A DNA stretch of 64,000 bases from Erysipelotrichaceae bacterium (GCA_015059015.1 SVBG01000009.1:1-64000), one strand, 5' to 3'. Numbered from the stretch's first letter, positions 28,501 to 38,300 are shown. The notes: generated from the letters alone by a model not told the origin. Program-made: numbers and translations.

Positions 28501-28844
28501 TCTTCAGCATCAAGTTCAGACATATCTTCTACTTGGAAGATTTGTTCTTTAATAAATGAAACGAATTTTTCATCATTGACATCAATTTTTTCAACTTCAT
28601 CTTTAAATAATTCACCATCTACTAGGTTAAGAATATCAGCTAAACCATATTGGTTTTTCATTAAAGTATAAAGTTTTTCGTTAGTTATAGTTAAATCGCC
28701 ATAACTAGCATAAACACCATCAGCGTTGTTAATTGCAGGTGTACGATCGTTAGCATTTTTTACTAATGATACAGTAACTGTAATTAATAAGATTAATAAA
28801 ATCCCAACACCAACAGGTGCAATACGTTTTAATAATTTTAACAT
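25590..28844 (-). CDS. Large membrane-anchored SurA/PrsA-like protein with Ig-like insert, paralogue 1
   Basis: 1084 residues. An N-terminal hydrophobic segment (about 8-28) without a lipobox Cys makes it a membrane-anchored or signal-peptide protein, unlike its lipoprotein paralogue. Residues about 42-90 (VYASYGDLTITNEKLYTLM...ELFKDEV) match the SurA/PrsA N-terminal chaperone segment. An insert at about 325-400 (ATITWSVENEKYGKI...GTATITLEG) resembles an atrophied bacterial Ig-like domain and is missing from the paralogue. No parvulin domain is recognised. It is the first gene of a two-gene minus-strand operon. Its substrate proteins are unknown. Confidence 0.75.
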   Translation of the reverse strand: MLKLLKRIAPVGVGILLILLITVTVSLVKNANDRTPAINNADGVYASYGDLTITNEKLYTLMKNQYGLADILNLVDGELFKDEVEKIDVNDEKFVSFIKEQIFQVEDMSELDAEEAQEKWDEVIDSLRITGLLTKTEAQDNDYTNENSKVWTVVKDYYKLSYAREEWAKAEYLKKYLENREDGNMFDMTNDENSTTSVEKYFEENYTGKVTGLFIPFTSEKSALAMMEKYGINTSDKVLGSNDGWVSSTYDYFEKAEVEDEDMLTYLQVCEAFFKMYNEVYAYLNEGNDVITADSYEQVLKEANTVQAVIIAVKKELEKNTYGVEVTLPKVAYVDGQEEATITWSVENEKYGKIEENVLKGDFTTTDDGELDIKLNFEVEFKNDKSSGTATITLEGTKNAETDQYESAEDAIIAVNEVTVTPFYTYVLKDELLNNENFKFSWTEAEATEINATLANYLSVDSTNLTISTKPTEAYKSYTNEPVKIGNYYYLILKLEDFEQSDLFEKTSDGENKKDDNGNYIIADQTLYDEIVAKMTEELLTDNAINEMLYEKRYNHNVKFYDAYLEALYEYEYKYFYETTLSSTDYNEYKKTKKNKKDVVVTFQTEAGNKKSVQEIKAQKLFEDLEKKYAESSVATLIENYILITDTTLNSIYNPYTDTIINETSYKNLMNSEIQTLRKNFESDYFTYSYLSYYGFTPNFPAEYGWKKFIKDYFVVENDQELLTASTYGGSIYADALEVYIDTLATFDKINEVMKEAYDEWYSVSVINLIVSIDTNYDNNDSAENSAEILLKEKDNWTEEQIALAKELADLMYEVANQTNGTSLSDQMTTLVTLYNEAAYEYNETEWEQNKENNTSIYDYNYFGKYKLQGLNVKFETANTYDSSSSIMEPFAEECEKMWKQVEELGLLGKTLDVPFIGGEAFATDYGYHKIAVLSADEKIELPNEEEVKLYRALALYNAVVEEIATVDENIETYKASGYNISTYEAEKAYLETKLAKYEKALKDLLGDEFSDEYELDEEVQEKIDQWYTNAESEVEGGTLLTRSYIAKLTEVKNDITFANSNGLSRLEEFLELLLAQCDKTDAE

Positions 28845-28892
28845 GTTTTTCTCCTTTTCTTTTGATATTTGTTGTCATTTTATAACATTTAT

Positions 28893-28921
28893 ATTTTACC
28901 AAAAATGGCTAAAATATTCAA
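28893..28921 (-). promoter_or_regulatory. Promoter of the SurA-like operon
   Basis: On the minus strand, TTGAAT (28916-28921) and TAAAAT (28893-28898) are 17 bp apart, 49 bp before the ATG. Confidence 0.65.
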
Positions 28922-29097
28922 CTAAAACTTACCCTTTTTAGGGGTGAAAATAGGTAAAAAATACCACTTTTTATTTAATGTGAAATCTATGTGAAATTAA
29001 TTTATTAGGCATATATAATTAATCTAAATTAAAGTAGTTCATATTATATATTAGAATATCAGTATTTGATATAAGTCTTCAGGAAGGAGGATTTCTT

Positions 29098-29187
29098 ATG
29101 AATCAAACACGTGGTGAATATGGTTATGCTTTTATCTTAGTATTATTTATTCTTCTTGTTATTATTGGCGCATGTTGGGCATTCTAA
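29098..29187 (+). CDS. YjcZ-like sporulation micropeptide, 29 residues
   Basis: Encodes MNQTRGEYGYAFILVLFILL followed by VIIGACWAF. The GYxFxLVLFILLVIIG core closely follows the YjcZ family, very short single-helix membrane peptides of spore formers that are found in or around spore layers. AAGGAGG lies 8 nt before the ATG, and a strong terminator follows. It sits alone between two divergent units. It is too short for most gene finders. The family match is by eye. Confidence 0.82.
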   Translation: MNQTRGEYGYAFILVLFILLVIIGACWAF

Positions 29188-29208
29188 TTAGAAAATTCAT
29201 TTTTAGAT

Positions 29209-29232
29209 AAACCTCTTTTAAGAGGTTTTTTC
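29209..29232 (+). terminator. Terminator after the micropeptide gene
   Basis: AACCTCT pairs with AGAGGTT around a TTTA loop (29210-29227), then a T run. Confidence 0.88.
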
Positions 29233-29266
29233 TTATTTGGTGATAAATAGTTCTTTAATATATAAC

Positions 29267-29295
29267 TTGAAAATTTATTCATTTAATGGTATAAT
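29267..29295 (+). promoter_or_regulatory. walJ promoter
   Basis: TTGAAA (29267-29272), 17-bp spacer, TATAAT (29290-29295) with extended -10. Confidence 0.8.
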
Positions 29296-29322
29296 ATGAT
29301 ATTAGTAAGGAGCATAAAGTAG

Positions 29323-30126
29323 ATGAAAGTAGTGGTATTAGGTAGTGGTTCTAAGGGTAACTCTACATATGTTGAAACTAAAAATACAAAAGTATTAATA
29401 GACACTGGACTTAGTATGTTACAAGTAAAATCTAGACTTAAAAATCAAGGAATAGAACTTGGTAGTCTTGATGCGGTATTTATTACTCATGAACACACTG
29501 ATCATATAAAAGAGTTAGTTTCAATTCTTACTAAAACTTCTGCTACTTTATATATTGAAGAAAATACTTATAATGAAGCTAACAGAAGATTAAGAGGAAA
29601 TTTAGTTAATTTTCCAAAGGTATTTATTAAACCTGATACTAAATATAATATTAATGATTTATCAGTTGTTCCAATGAGATTATCTCATGATACTTCCTAT
29701 TGTATGGGGTATTTAATGAAACAACTAGATGTTGATTCTAATAATACTTTTGCAAGTATCACTGATACTGGATATATTGATAAAAAATATTACAAAATTT
29801 TATCTTATATTAATACTATTTTGATAGAATCTAATCATGATCCTGAGATGCTTTTAAATAGTGGAAGACCTTGGATGTTAATTAATCGTATTTTAAGTAA
29901 TCAAGGTCATATGTCTAATGAACAATGTATTAAACATTTAAAAGACTTTATTAGTGATAATAATAAGAATATTATTTTAGGACACATTAGTGAAGAATGT
30001 AACGATTATGATTTAGCTTATAATGAATGTAGTCAAGCTTTTAATAATAATCCACCATTTAATTTAAGTGTGGCTTATCAATATACTGAACATCCAATGG
30101 TGTTGATTGGAGAAGAAGATGATTAA
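29323..30126 (+). CDS. walJ: MBL-fold exonuclease-like protein WalJ/YycJ
   Basis: 267 residues. It opens with the YycJ signature GSGSKGNST, and the metal motif is THEHTDH near residue 54. In Bacillota this gene usually closes the walRKHIJ locus, just before rlmH; here rlmH does follow (overlapping), while walRK are absent upstream. YycJ proteins have nuclease activity in characterised species and affect cell-wall signalling and mismatch repair. The separation from walRK and the presence of its own promoter suggest a rearranged locus. Confidence 0.9.
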   Translation: MKVVVLGSGSKGNSTYVETKNTKVLIDTGLSMLQVKSRLKNQGIELGSLDAVFITHEHTDHIKELVSILTKTSATLYIEENTYNEANRRLRGNLVNFPKVFIKPDTKYNINDLSVVPMRLSHDTSYCMGYLMKQLDVDSNNTFASITDTGYIDKKYYKILSYINTILIESNHDPEMLLNSGRPWMLINRILSNQGHMSNEQCIKHLKDFISDNNKNIILGHISEECNDYDLAYNECSQAFNNNPPFNLSVAYQYTEHPMVLIGEEDD

Positions 30127-30577
30127 AATACTTTGTGTTGGTAAAATTAAAGAACGTTTTTTTACCGAGGGAATAGTAGAATATGAAAAAAGACTTAATG
30201 CTTTTACTAAATTTAGTATTGTCGAAGTTAAAGAAGTAAATACTAATGATATTAATAAAAATATTCTTGAAGAAGGAAAAAATCTGCTTAGTAAAATAAC
30301 TGAAGATGAATTTGTTATAACTTTAGAAATTAACGGCAAGATGATTGATAGTGTGGAACTTGCTAAGTTAATTGAAGAAAAGCTTACCTATGGATTTTCT
30401 AAGCTTACTTTTGTAATTGGTGGATCTAATGGATTAAGTGAGGATGTTATTAGAAGAAGTAATTATCACTTATCTTTTTCTAAATTTACTTTTCCACATC
30501 AGTTAATGCGTCTTATTTTAAGTGAACAAATATATCGTGCATTAACTATTATAAACAATAAAGAATATCATAAATAA
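30119..30577 (+). CDS. rlmH: 23S rRNA (pseudouridine-1915 N3) methyltransferase RlmH
   Basis: 152 residues from the ATG at 30119, inside the end of walJ. A longer TTG start at 30107 lies over the GGAG that serves as ribosome site. SPOUT-fold methyltransferase of helix 69 in 23S rRNA, acting on assembled 70S ribosomes with SAM. Family motifs seen are VGKIKERFF, FVIGGSNGLSEDV (SAM-binding knot) and the C-terminal LSFSKFTFPHQLMRLILSEQ plus YRALTIINNKEYHK. Translationally coupled to walJ. Confidence 0.96.
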   Translation: MIKILCVGKIKERFFTEGIVEYEKRLNAFTKFSIVEVKEVNTNDINKNILEEGKNLLSKITEDEFVITLEINGKMIDSVELAKLIEEKLTYGFSKLTFVIGGSNGLSEDVIRRSNYHLSFSKFTFPHQLMRLILSEQIYRALTIINNKEYHK

Positions 30578-30588
30578 AGGAGTTAAAT

Positions 30589-31488
30589 ATGAATTTTATT
30601 TTAAATTTACTTGCCGTGATTACGACAATTGGTGCTGCGGGAATTTTCTTAGCTAATGTTATTATTAATTTAGTTAGAGCAATTAAAGTTAATAAACTAA
30701 TGAAAGCTGACCCTGATTATGTTGAAGGTGAAGTTATCGAAATTATTCACAGAAAGAATATGGTATATGTTCGTGTTGAATATCTTTCTAAAGTTAATAT
30801 GTTAAAATTTACTGAATTATTTCAACTTACACAAAAAGAATTTAATGATCAATATTATGAAGGTCAAAAGGTTAAAGTGTATTATCCAAAGTTAACTGGA
30901 ACAGAAAAAGTTACTAGTTTTCCTACATATTTAGAAGGCCAAAAGATTACTATTCAACCAGGACAAGTGTTTACTGATGTATTGTTATTTGCTGGTGGTG
31001 CTTATATAGCAGGGATTGTTTTAGGTTCTGTAATTACTCCATGTGATGTTACTGGTTTAATTGGTTTAGAGTGGAATGGTCGTCCATTTATCGAACAAAC
31101 TCGTACATTTGATACAATTATAGAAGGTGCTAAACCTTGTTTAACAGGTATTTATTTAATTATTATTTTGATGTTTTATTTAATGTTATTCACATATATT
31201 AAGGAACGTCTGTTTGGTTTATCTGCTGAACATAAGACTGCTTATTTAAAAATTCGTGGCATTAAAGGAACTGCAGAAGTTAAGACATTTAAATTTGGTA
31301 AATCTAAAAATGCTCAAGGCACAAAAGAATCTCTTTTAGAAATTGAATTCTTTACTAATTCTGGTGAAAAGGTTAATTGTAGTTTAAACTCATACCTTTA
31401 TACTGAAACTCAAGAACAATTTATTGACATTCTTTATGATGAATTAAATCCTAAGAATGTTGTGTATTACGTGAATAATGGAAAATAA
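30589..31488 (+). CDS. Hypothetical membrane protein (DUF3592-like)
   Basis: 299 residues, not firmly recognised. An N-terminal membrane helix (about 3-25) is followed by a soluble beta-rich segment ([23 protein letters not shown], then [11 protein letters not shown]), a central pair of helices (about 125-150 and 185-205), and a second beta segment with the same style ([11 protein letters not shown]... [19 protein letters not shown]). Two such segments around helices recall DUF3592-type proteins of unknown function. It starts 11 bp after rlmH and overlaps uvrB by 11 bp, so it is in an operon with both. Confidence 0.65.
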   Translation: MNFILNLLAVITTIGAAGIFLANVIINLVRAIKVNKLMKADPDYVEGEVIEIIHRKNMVYVRVEYLSKVNMLKFTELFQLTQKEFNDQYYEGQKVKVYYPKLTGTEKVTSFPTYLEGQKITIQPGQVFTDVLLFAGGAYIAGIVLGSVITPCDVTGLIGLEWNGRPFIEQTRTFDTIIEGAKPCLTGIYLIIILMFYLMLFTYIKERLFGLSAEHKTAYLKIRGIKGTAEVKTFKFGKSKNAQGTKESLLEIEFFTNSGEKVNCSLNSYLYTETQEQFIDILYDELNPKNVVYYVNNGK

Positions 31489-33457
31489 GTTTAAGTTAGT
31501 TTCTAAATTTGCTCCTTATGGAGATCAACCAGAAGCTATAAGGAGGCTTACAGAGAATGTCTTGGCAGGAATTCCTGAACAAACACTTCTTGGTGCAACA
31601 GGTACTGGTAAAACATTTACTATCGCAAATGTTATTCAAAATGTAAATAAACCTACACTTGTGCTTGCTCATAATAAAACATTAGCTGGACAACTTTATG
31701 CAGAGTTTAAAGCGTTATTCCCTGAAAATAGAGTTGAATATTTTATTTCTTATTATGATTATTATCAACCTGAAGCATATGTTCCATCTAAAGATATGTA
31801 TATTGAAAAAGATTCAAGTATCAATGATGAAATTGACCAAATGCGACATGCTGCTACAGCTTCTATTTTAGAACGTAAAGATGTAATAATTGTTGCTAGT
31901 GTATCTTGTATTTATGGTATTGGTGACCCTGAAGATTATAAAAATTCAATGTTAGTATTAAGAACTGGACAAAAAATTAAACGTAATGATTTACTTGAAA
32001 AGTTAGTTTCAATGCAGTTCTTAAGAAATAATATTGAATTTGGTCGTGGTACATTTAGAGTAAAAGGTGATAATGTTGATATCTTACCGACAAGTGAAAA
32101 GACTGAAGCAATTAGAGTTACTTTTTTTGATGATGAAATAGAAAAAATTTGTGTGTTTGATACTGTTACAGGTAAAGTATTGAGAGTTTCTGAAGTAATT
32201 AGTATTTTCCCTGCTACACACTTTGTACTTAGCGATGATAAAAAAGATGAAGCAATTAGACGTATTGAAGAAGAGTTACAAGAACGTGAAAAGTATTTTC
32301 ATGATAATGGTAAGTTATTAGAAGAAGAACGAATTCACCAAAGAACTTGTTATGATATTGAAATGTTAAAAGAAGTTGGTAGTTGTAGTGGTATTGAAAA
32401 CTATTCACGTCACTTATCTTTAAGAGATGCTGGTGAAACACCATCTGTATTAATTGACTTTTTTGGAAAAGATTATTTACTTGTTATTGATGAATCACAT
32501 GCGACAATTCCACAAGTTAGAGGAATGTTTAATGGTGATAGAAGTCGTAAACAAACACTTGTTGATTACGGATTTAGATTACCTAGTGCTCTTGATAATA
32601 GACCACTTAATTTTGAAGAATTTCAGTCTAAAATCAATCAAGTTATATATGTTTCTGCAACTCCAGGTGATTATGAATTAGATCGTAGTGCTGAGGTTAT
32701 TGAACAAATTATTAGACCTACAGGTTTACTTGATCCACTTATTGAAGTTCGTCCTACAAAAGGTCAAATAGATAGAATTATGTTTGATATTAAAGAACGT
32801 ATTGCAAATAATGAAAGAGTCTTAATTACAACGCTTACTATTAAAATGAGTGAAGATTTAACTGCTTATTTAAAAGAAGCAGGTATTAAAGTTGCATATT
32901 TGCATTCGGAAATTAAAGCGCTTGAAAGGTTAGAAATTATTAGAAAATTAAGAAAAGGTACATATGATGTATTAGTTGGAATTAATCTTTTAAGAGAAGG
33001 TTTAGATATTCCAGAGGTTAGTTTAATTTGTATATTAGATGCTGATAAAGAAGGTTTCTTAAGAAGTGCTAGATCTTTAATTCAAACGGCAGGTCGTGCT
33101 GCTCGTAATGCTAATGGTAAGGTAATCTTCTATGCTGATCGTATTACTGATAGTATGCAAAAATGTATTGATGAAACTGCAAGAAGAAGAAGTATTCAAG
33201 AAGAATATAACCGTCTTAATAATATAATTCCAAAGACAATTATTAAAGAAATTGGTGAAGAATTAACGATTATAAATGATGTTAGCGCAAATGTTTACGA
33301 TGAAATTACTGTTGAAGATTTTCGTAAATTAACAAAAATTGAACAAAAGAAACTAATTGAAAAATTAGAAAAAGAAATGAAAGAAGCTGCTAAAAACCTT
33401 GATTTTGAACAAGCTATGCAACTTCGAGATATTATATTTGAACTAAAAAGTAGGTGA
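31478..33457 (+). CDS. uvrB: Excinuclease ABC subunit B
   Basis: 659 residues, full length. DNA-damage-loading helicase of nucleotide excision repair. It carries Walker A GATGTGKT near residue 40, the beta-hairpin region [21 protein letters not shown]-box-like DESH, helicase motif VI (QTAGRAARN) and the C-terminal UVR motif ([22 protein letters not shown]) that contacts UvrC. In many Bacillota uvrA follows directly; here mnmA does. The start overlaps the upstream gene, and GAATAATGG lies before the ATG with a weak ribosome site. Confidence 0.97.
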   Translation: MENKFKLVSKFAPYGDQPEAIRRLTENVLAGIPEQTLLGATGTGKTFTIANVIQNVNKPTLVLAHNKTLAGQLYAEFKALFPENRVEYFISYYDYYQPEAYVPSKDMYIEKDSSINDEIDQMRHAATASILERKDVIIVASVSCIYGIGDPEDYKNSMLVLRTGQKIKRNDLLEKLVSMQFLRNNIEFGRGTFRVKGDNVDILPTSEKTEAIRVTFFDDEIEKICVFDTVTGKVLRVSEVISIFPATHFVLSDDKKDEAIRRIEEELQEREKYFHDNGKLLEEERIHQRTCYDIEMLKEVGSCSGIENYSRHLSLRDAGETPSVLIDFFGKDYLLVIDESHATIPQVRGMFNGDRSRKQTLVDYGFRLPSALDNRPLNFEEFQSKINQVIYVSATPGDYELDRSAEVIEQIIRPTGLLDPLIEVRPTKGQIDRIMFDIKERIANNERVLITTLTIKMSEDLTAYLKEAGIKVAYLHSEIKALERLEIIRKLRKGTYDVLVGINLLREGLDIPEVSLICILDADKEGFLRSARSLIQTAGRAARNANGKVIFYADRITDSMQKCIDETARRRSIQEEYNRLNNIIPKTIIKEIGEELTIINDVSANVYDEITVEDFRKLTKIEQKKLIEKLEKEMKEAAKNLDFEQAMQLRDIIFELKSR

Positions 33458-33462
33458 TTTTT

Positions 33463-34605
33463 ATGAGTGCTATCAAAGATAAAAAAGATACTTTAGTTAT
33501 TGTAGGATTATCTGGTGGAGTAGATTCTGCATCAAGTTGTATTAAATTAATTGAAGAAGGTTATCATGTTGAAGCTATGTATATGCGTAACTGGGATAGC
33601 GCTTTAAACAATGATTTACGTGGAAATCCTACTGTTATGGATGAAGTTTGTCCTCAAGAAAAAGACTATCAAGATGCAAAAAGTGTTGCGGAAAAACTAG
33701 GAATTAAACTTCATAGAGTTGATTTTATTCAAGAATATTGGGACTCTGTATTTGAATATTTTCTTGCAGAATACAGAAAAAATCGTACTCCAAACCCTGA
33801 TATTTTATGCAATAAAGAGATTAAATTTAAAGCATTTTTAAATAAAGCAGCCTCACTTGGTGCTGATTATATTGCTATGGGGCACTATGCAAGAGTTATT
33901 CATGATGGTGATAAACACTATCTTTTAAGAGGGCGTGATGCTAATAAAGACCAAACTTACTTCCTTTCACAGCTTTCTAGTAAGCAAATTGCTAATGTAT
34001 TATTTCCTATTGGAGAGATGGAAAAGAAAGAAGTTCGTGCTCTTGCAGCTAAATATGAACTAAGTGTAGCAACTAAAAAAGACTCAACAGGTGTATGTTT
34101 TATTGGTGAAAGAAACTTTAAAGAATTCCTAATGAACTATATTCCTGCTAATCCTGGTGATATTGTTAATACAAAAGGTGAAGTTGTAGGTCGCCATGAT
34201 GGCGTAATGTACTATACAATTGGTCAACGACATGGCCTTGGTATTGGTGGACCAGGTGAAGCTTGGTTTGTATGTGGAAAAGATGCATCTAAAAATCATT
34301 TAATTGTCGGTCAAGGTAGTGAAACTGAACTATTATTCGCTAATCGTGTTATTGTTCGTGGTATAAATATTATTAATGAAAAGTTTACTAATGGACAAGA
34401 GATGACAGCAAAATTTAGATATCGTCAAGCTGATGTTAAAGTATGGGTAAAATGGATTGATGAAGATACTTTAGAAGTACATACATTTGAACCATCTAAA
34501 GCAATTACTCCAGGTCAAGCTTGTGTATTCTATGATGGTGATTACTGCCTTGGTGGTGGAACAATTGATGAAGTTTATATGGATGATGTAAAAAGAAGAT
34601 ATTAA
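33463..34605 (+). CDS. mnmA: tRNA-specific 2-thiouridylase MnmA
   Basis: 380 residues from the ATG at 33463, with AGGTGA overlapping the uvrB stop. Adds sulfur to U34 of Lys, Glu and Gln tRNAs. The PP-loop SGGVDSA is near residue 18, and the two catalytic Cys are in NPDILCNKEIKF and STGVCFIGE. GHYAR and the C-terminal beta barrel (CVFYDGDYCLGGGTI) are present. In many Bacillota mnmA precedes recD2 within a few genes; the same is true here. Confidence 0.96.
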   Translation: MSAIKDKKDTLVIVGLSGGVDSASSCIKLIEEGYHVEAMYMRNWDSALNNDLRGNPTVMDEVCPQEKDYQDAKSVAEKLGIKLHRVDFIQEYWDSVFEYFLAEYRKNRTPNPDILCNKEIKFKAFLNKAASLGADYIAMGHYARVIHDGDKHYLLRGRDANKDQTYFLSQLSSKQIANVLFPIGEMEKKEVRALAAKYELSVATKKDSTGVCFIGERNFKEFLMNYIPANPGDIVNTKGEVVGRHDGVMYYTIGQRHGLGIGGPGEAWFVCGKDASKNHLIVGQGSETELLFANRVIVRGINIINEKFTNGQEMTAKFRYRQADVKVWVKWIDEDTLEVHTFEPSKAITPGQACVFYDGDYCLGGGTIDEVYMDDVKRRY

Positions 34606-34650
34606 AAAGTTATAATTTAAAATATATAAATTAGAAAAGAGGTGACTTGT

Positions 34651-36984
34651 ATGGATAAAATCGAAGGAATGATAGGACGTGTATTATTCCACAATAAAGA
34701 TAATGGCTATACAGTCGCTTCTTTTTTAATTGATTTTAATAAAATACCAATTAGTGTAAAAAAAGCTAAAATTGTTGGTAATAAAACTACTGTTGTTGGT
34801 GTATTTGATAGAGTGCCTGTTGAAGATGAAGAATATATTTTAGAAGGAGAATTTATTAAAGATCCTAAATTTGGACTTCAGTTTAAGTTTACTTCTTTTC
34901 AAAGAAAAGGATTTGAATCTCCTTATGGAATTATTAATTATTTATCAAGTGATTTATTTCCAGGAGTTGGATTAAAAGCTGCAACCCAAGTTGTAGAAGC
35001 ACTTGGTGTTGAAGCAATTGATAAAATAAAAAAAGATCCAACATGTTTAGATAAAATTGATATAACTTTAAAACAAAAGACAGTTATTAAAACAGGTATC
35101 TTAAATGATGATACTGTTCAAAAAGCAATTATATTTTTAATGAACCATGGTGTTACAATTGATATGGCAAATAAAATATGTAATGCATTAGAAGGTTTAA
35201 ATATTATTGATGTTGTTAGTGATAATCCATATATGTTAATAGATAAAGTTGATAGATTTGGATTTAAAAAAGCAGATGCTTTAGCATCAAGTTTAGGAAT
35301 TCCTAAAACTGCAATATGTAGATTAAAAGCACTTCTTTGTTTTTGTTTAAAAGAAGTCTTATATTCATCAGGTAATAGTTATATTGCAAAGAGTGATTTA
35401 TATGTAGTTATTAATAAATATACTGGTGAAGAAATTGAAAAAGATAAATATCAAGATGTTTTAAATATGTTATATAGTGAGAAAAAAGTTTATATAGATG
35501 AAGTTAATAACATATATGATTATAATAATTATCTTGCGGAAATTGATCTTGCAAAAGAAATTGCAAGTTTCTTAAAAGATGAACGAAGTGCATCTGGTAT
35601 TAAAAAGTATGAACAAGATAAGATAGAGAAAATTTTTACTAAAATAAAAAAAGAAAGTCATATTGAGTTTTCTTTAGAACAAGAAGAAGCAATCAAAATG
35701 GCTTTTACAGAACCAATAGTAATTATTACAGGTGGTCCTGGGACTGGTAAAACAACTATTGTTCATGCGATATTAAAAATGTATTTAAGACTTAATGAAG
35801 ATAATTCAACACTTGCAGAAGGAATTGCTCTTCTTGCTCCTACAGGTCGTGCTGCTAAAAGATTAAAAGAATCTACGAATATGAATGCATCAACAATTCA
35901 TAGGTTTTTAGGGTATCAAGGTGAAAATTACTTTGAATATAGTAAAACTAATAAAACTTCTGCAAGACTTATTATTGTTGATGAAGCTTCCATGATGGAT
36001 TTACCTTTAGCATCACGTTTAATTACTTCAATGCATAGTGATGCAAGACTTATTATTGTAGGTGATGTGGACCAGTTACCATCTGTTGGTCCTGGTCAAG
36101 TATTAAAAGATTTAATTGATTCTAAAGAAATTAAAACAGTTAGACTTACTAAAATACATCGTCAAGCAGAAGATTCAAGTATTATTAAACTTGCTCATAA
36201 TGTAAATGAAGGTGTGTTACCTGAAAATCTTCTAGATAAATTAAGTGATCGAAATTTTATCGCAACTTCCTCTGATGCACTTCCATCAATGGTAGTTGAT
36301 TTATATCAAAAAGCGATTGAAAAGGGTAAGTCTATTAAAGATACGCAAGTATTAATTCCAATGTATAAAGGTGATGCAGGAATTAATGAGATTAATAATC
36401 GTATTCAAGAGGCAATCAATCCTTTAAGTGAACTTGGTGAATTAAAACATTTAAATAGAGTATTTAGAATTAATGATAAAGTAATTCAACTAGTTAATAG
36501 AGCTGAAAAAGGGATTATGAATGGTGATATTGGGTATGTTGCAAGTTTTATTATTAAAAATGAAAAAATAGTTGGACTTGAAGTAAATTATGATTTAATG
36601 AGAGTTCCATATACTTTAGAAGAACTTGATGATTTAACGCTTGCATATGCAATAAGTATTCATAAATCACAAGGTTCTGAATTTGATTTAGTGATTATGC
36701 CATTTACTAATTCATATTATATAATGCTAAAACGTAAACTTATCTATACTGGTATTACGCGTGCTAAAAAGACGCTTCTTTTAATCGGAGATCCTACTGC
36801 TATGCAGTATGGAATAAGAAGAATAGAAATAGAAAGAAGAACTATTTTAAAAGAAGAAATTAAAAAATATTTACATGCTACATCAATAAAACAAGAGTTA
36901 TCTAAATTAGATTCTCTTGAGGTATCACTAGATGATCTTGGTGTAATGGAGACATTTATTGATGAAGATGATTTTAACATCTAA
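34651..36984 (+). CDS. recD2: RecD2 family ATP-dependent DNA helicase
   Basis: 777 residues from the ATG at 34651; a GTG at 34642 lies on top of the GAGGTG ribosome site. 5'-3' superfamily 1B helicase that works without RecBC in genome maintenance. An N-terminal OB-like domain and helix-hairpin-helix region lead to Walker A GGPGTGKTT near residue 367, Walker B VDEASMMD, motif GDVDQLPSVGPG and the C-terminal TLAYAISIHKSQGSEF with ITRAKK. The length is normal for RecD2. Confidence 0.95.
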   Translation: MDKIEGMIGRVLFHNKDNGYTVASFLIDFNKIPISVKKAKIVGNKTTVVGVFDRVPVEDEEYILEGEFIKDPKFGLQFKFTSFQRKGFESPYGIINYLSSDLFPGVGLKAATQVVEALGVEAIDKIKKDPTCLDKIDITLKQKTVIKTGILNDDTVQKAIIFLMNHGVTIDMANKICNALEGLNIIDVVSDNPYMLIDKVDRFGFKKADALASSLGIPKTAICRLKALLCFCLKEVLYSSGNSYIAKSDLYVVINKYTGEEIEKDKYQDVLNMLYSEKKVYIDEVNNIYDYNNYLAEIDLAKEIASFLKDERSASGIKKYEQDKIEKIFTKIKKESHIEFSLEQEEAIKMAFTEPIVIITGGPGTGKTTIVHAILKMYLRLNEDNSTLAEGIALLAPTGRAAKRLKESTNMNASTIHRFLGYQGENYFEYSKTNKTSARLIIVDEASMMDLPLASRLITSMHSDARLIIVGDVDQLPSVGPGQVLKDLIDSKEIKTVRLTKIHRQAEDSSIIKLAHNVNEGVLPENLLDKLSDRNFIATSSDALPSMVVDLYQKAIEKGKSIKDTQVLIPMYKGDAGINEINNRIQEAINPLSELGELKHLNRVFRINDKVIQLVNRAEKGIMNGDIGYVASFIIKNEKIVGLEVNYDLMRVPYTLEELDDLTLAYAISIHKSQGSEFDLVIMPFTNSYYIMLKRKLIYTGITRAKKTLLLIGDPTAMQYGIRRIEIERRTILKEEIKKYLHATSIKQELSKLDSLEVSLDDLGVMETFIDEDDFNI

Positions 36985-37050
36985 AGCAATATTTTTTTAA
37001 AATTTGTTTTTAGGTGCTATAATATTAAAAAAATTACAGGAGGACTAATT

Positions 37051-38277
37051 ATGAATAATAATTATATTGCAGAAAGATCTAAAGGAAAAATGAAAAGTGA
37101 CATCTTAAAAATAGGTGCAATGGCTAAAGCTGATAAGGCAAGTGGTAACCATGTTATTGATGCTACAATAGGTGTATTTTTAAACGATGATAAATCGATA
37201 AATACTGTTCCTGCTGTAATTGAAGATTTAAACAATAATGTTACTAAAAATGTAGGATATGCACCAATTACAGGTTATCCAAAGTTTAAGGAAGGATTAC
37301 TAAAGTGGTATTTAAAAGACCAATATGAAAAACGTTCTAAAGAATACTTTATTCCTTTTGGTGCAACACTAGGTGGTACAGGTGCATTATCAATTTCGTT
37401 TAATGTCTTTTTAGATCCAGGTCAAACAGTACTTCTTCCTAGTATTATGTGGGGGAATTACAAACTTATTGCGAAAAAAGCTGGTTTAAAACATGATACT
37501 TATCAATTATTTAATAGTGAAGGTAATTTTAACATTACAAATCTTTGTTCTAAAATTGAAGAGTATAGTGCAACTCAACCTAATATTTTAGTTGTTCTAA
37601 ATGATCCATGTCAAAATCCTACGGGATATAGTTTAAGTAATGAAGAACATTTAAAATTAATTAAAAAATTAAATGCTTTAAGTGAAAAGGTAAATATTAC
37701 AGTAATTTATGATATTGCATACTTAGATTATGATGGTAATAATAGAGAACTTCATAAAATATTTAATAATATTTTTAATAATGAAATTAAGTTCTTACCT
37801 GTTTTTGCAGCGTCATGTTCTAAAGTATTTGGTATGTATGGATTTAGAGTTGGAGCATTCTTTACATTTGTAAAAGATGAAGAACTAGCAAAGAATATTA
37901 CTACTGCTGTTGAAGCTCAAATTAGAGGTACTTATTCATCACCAAATGGGCCAGCCCTTTCTTGTCTTGCTAATGCATTACTTGGTGATGAAGTAGATAA
38001 ATTAAGTGATCAAATTTACAATAATACGCTTACTTTAAAGACAAGAACTACTTATTTTATTAATAAGTTAAATGAACTTGGTATTAAACATTTACCTTAT
38101 AAGAGTGGTTTTTTTGTTTGCTTACCTTGTAGTGATGCATATGATATTTGTGAAAAATTAAAAGAACAACATACTTATTTAATTCCTATTGCAGATGATA
38201 TTGTAAGAATTGCAGTATGTAGTCTAAACTGTAATGAAATTGATGAGCTTGTTGGTGTTTTAAAAGAAGTAATGTAA
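37051..38277 (+). CDS. Class I/II pyridoxal-phosphate aminotransferase
   Basis: 408 residues. Fold-type I aminotransferase with the PLP lysine in SCSKVFGMYGFRVG, the Asp/Tyr pair region NDPCQNPTGY and VIYDIAYLDYDG, and a C-terminal Arg region (DIVRIAVCSLN). Resembles aromatic/aspartate aminotransferases that act on amino acids with 2-oxoglutarate. It has a strong AGGAGG site and a TATAAT (about 37018-37023) upstream. It stands alone ahead of the acyltransferase gene. Substrate preference cannot be decided. Confidence 0.88.
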   Translation: MNNNYIAERSKGKMKSDILKIGAMAKADKASGNHVIDATIGVFLNDDKSINTVPAVIEDLNNNVTKNVGYAPITGYPKFKEGLLKWYLKDQYEKRSKEYFIPFGATLGGTGALSISFNVFLDPGQTVLLPSIMWGNYKLIAKKAGLKHDTYQLFNSEGNFNITNLCSKIEEYSATQPNILVVLNDPCQNPTGYSLSNEEHLKLIKKLNALSEKVNITVIYDIAYLDYDGNNRELHKIFNNIFNNEIKFLPVFAASCSKVFGMYGFRVGAFFTFVKDEELAKNITTAVEAQIRGTYSSPNGPALSCLANALLGDEVDKLSDQIYNNTLTLKTRTTYFINKLNELGIKHLPYKSGFFVCLPCSDAYDICEKLKEQHTYLIPIADDIVRIAVCSLNCNEIDELVGVLKEVM

Positions 38278-38300
38278 ATATAATAAATATAGGTGAATTT

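Noticed and set aside
27667-28941. Short plus-strand frames opposite the large SurA-like gene
   Set aside because: Serine-rich shadow translations of a conserved coding strand, without ribosome sites.
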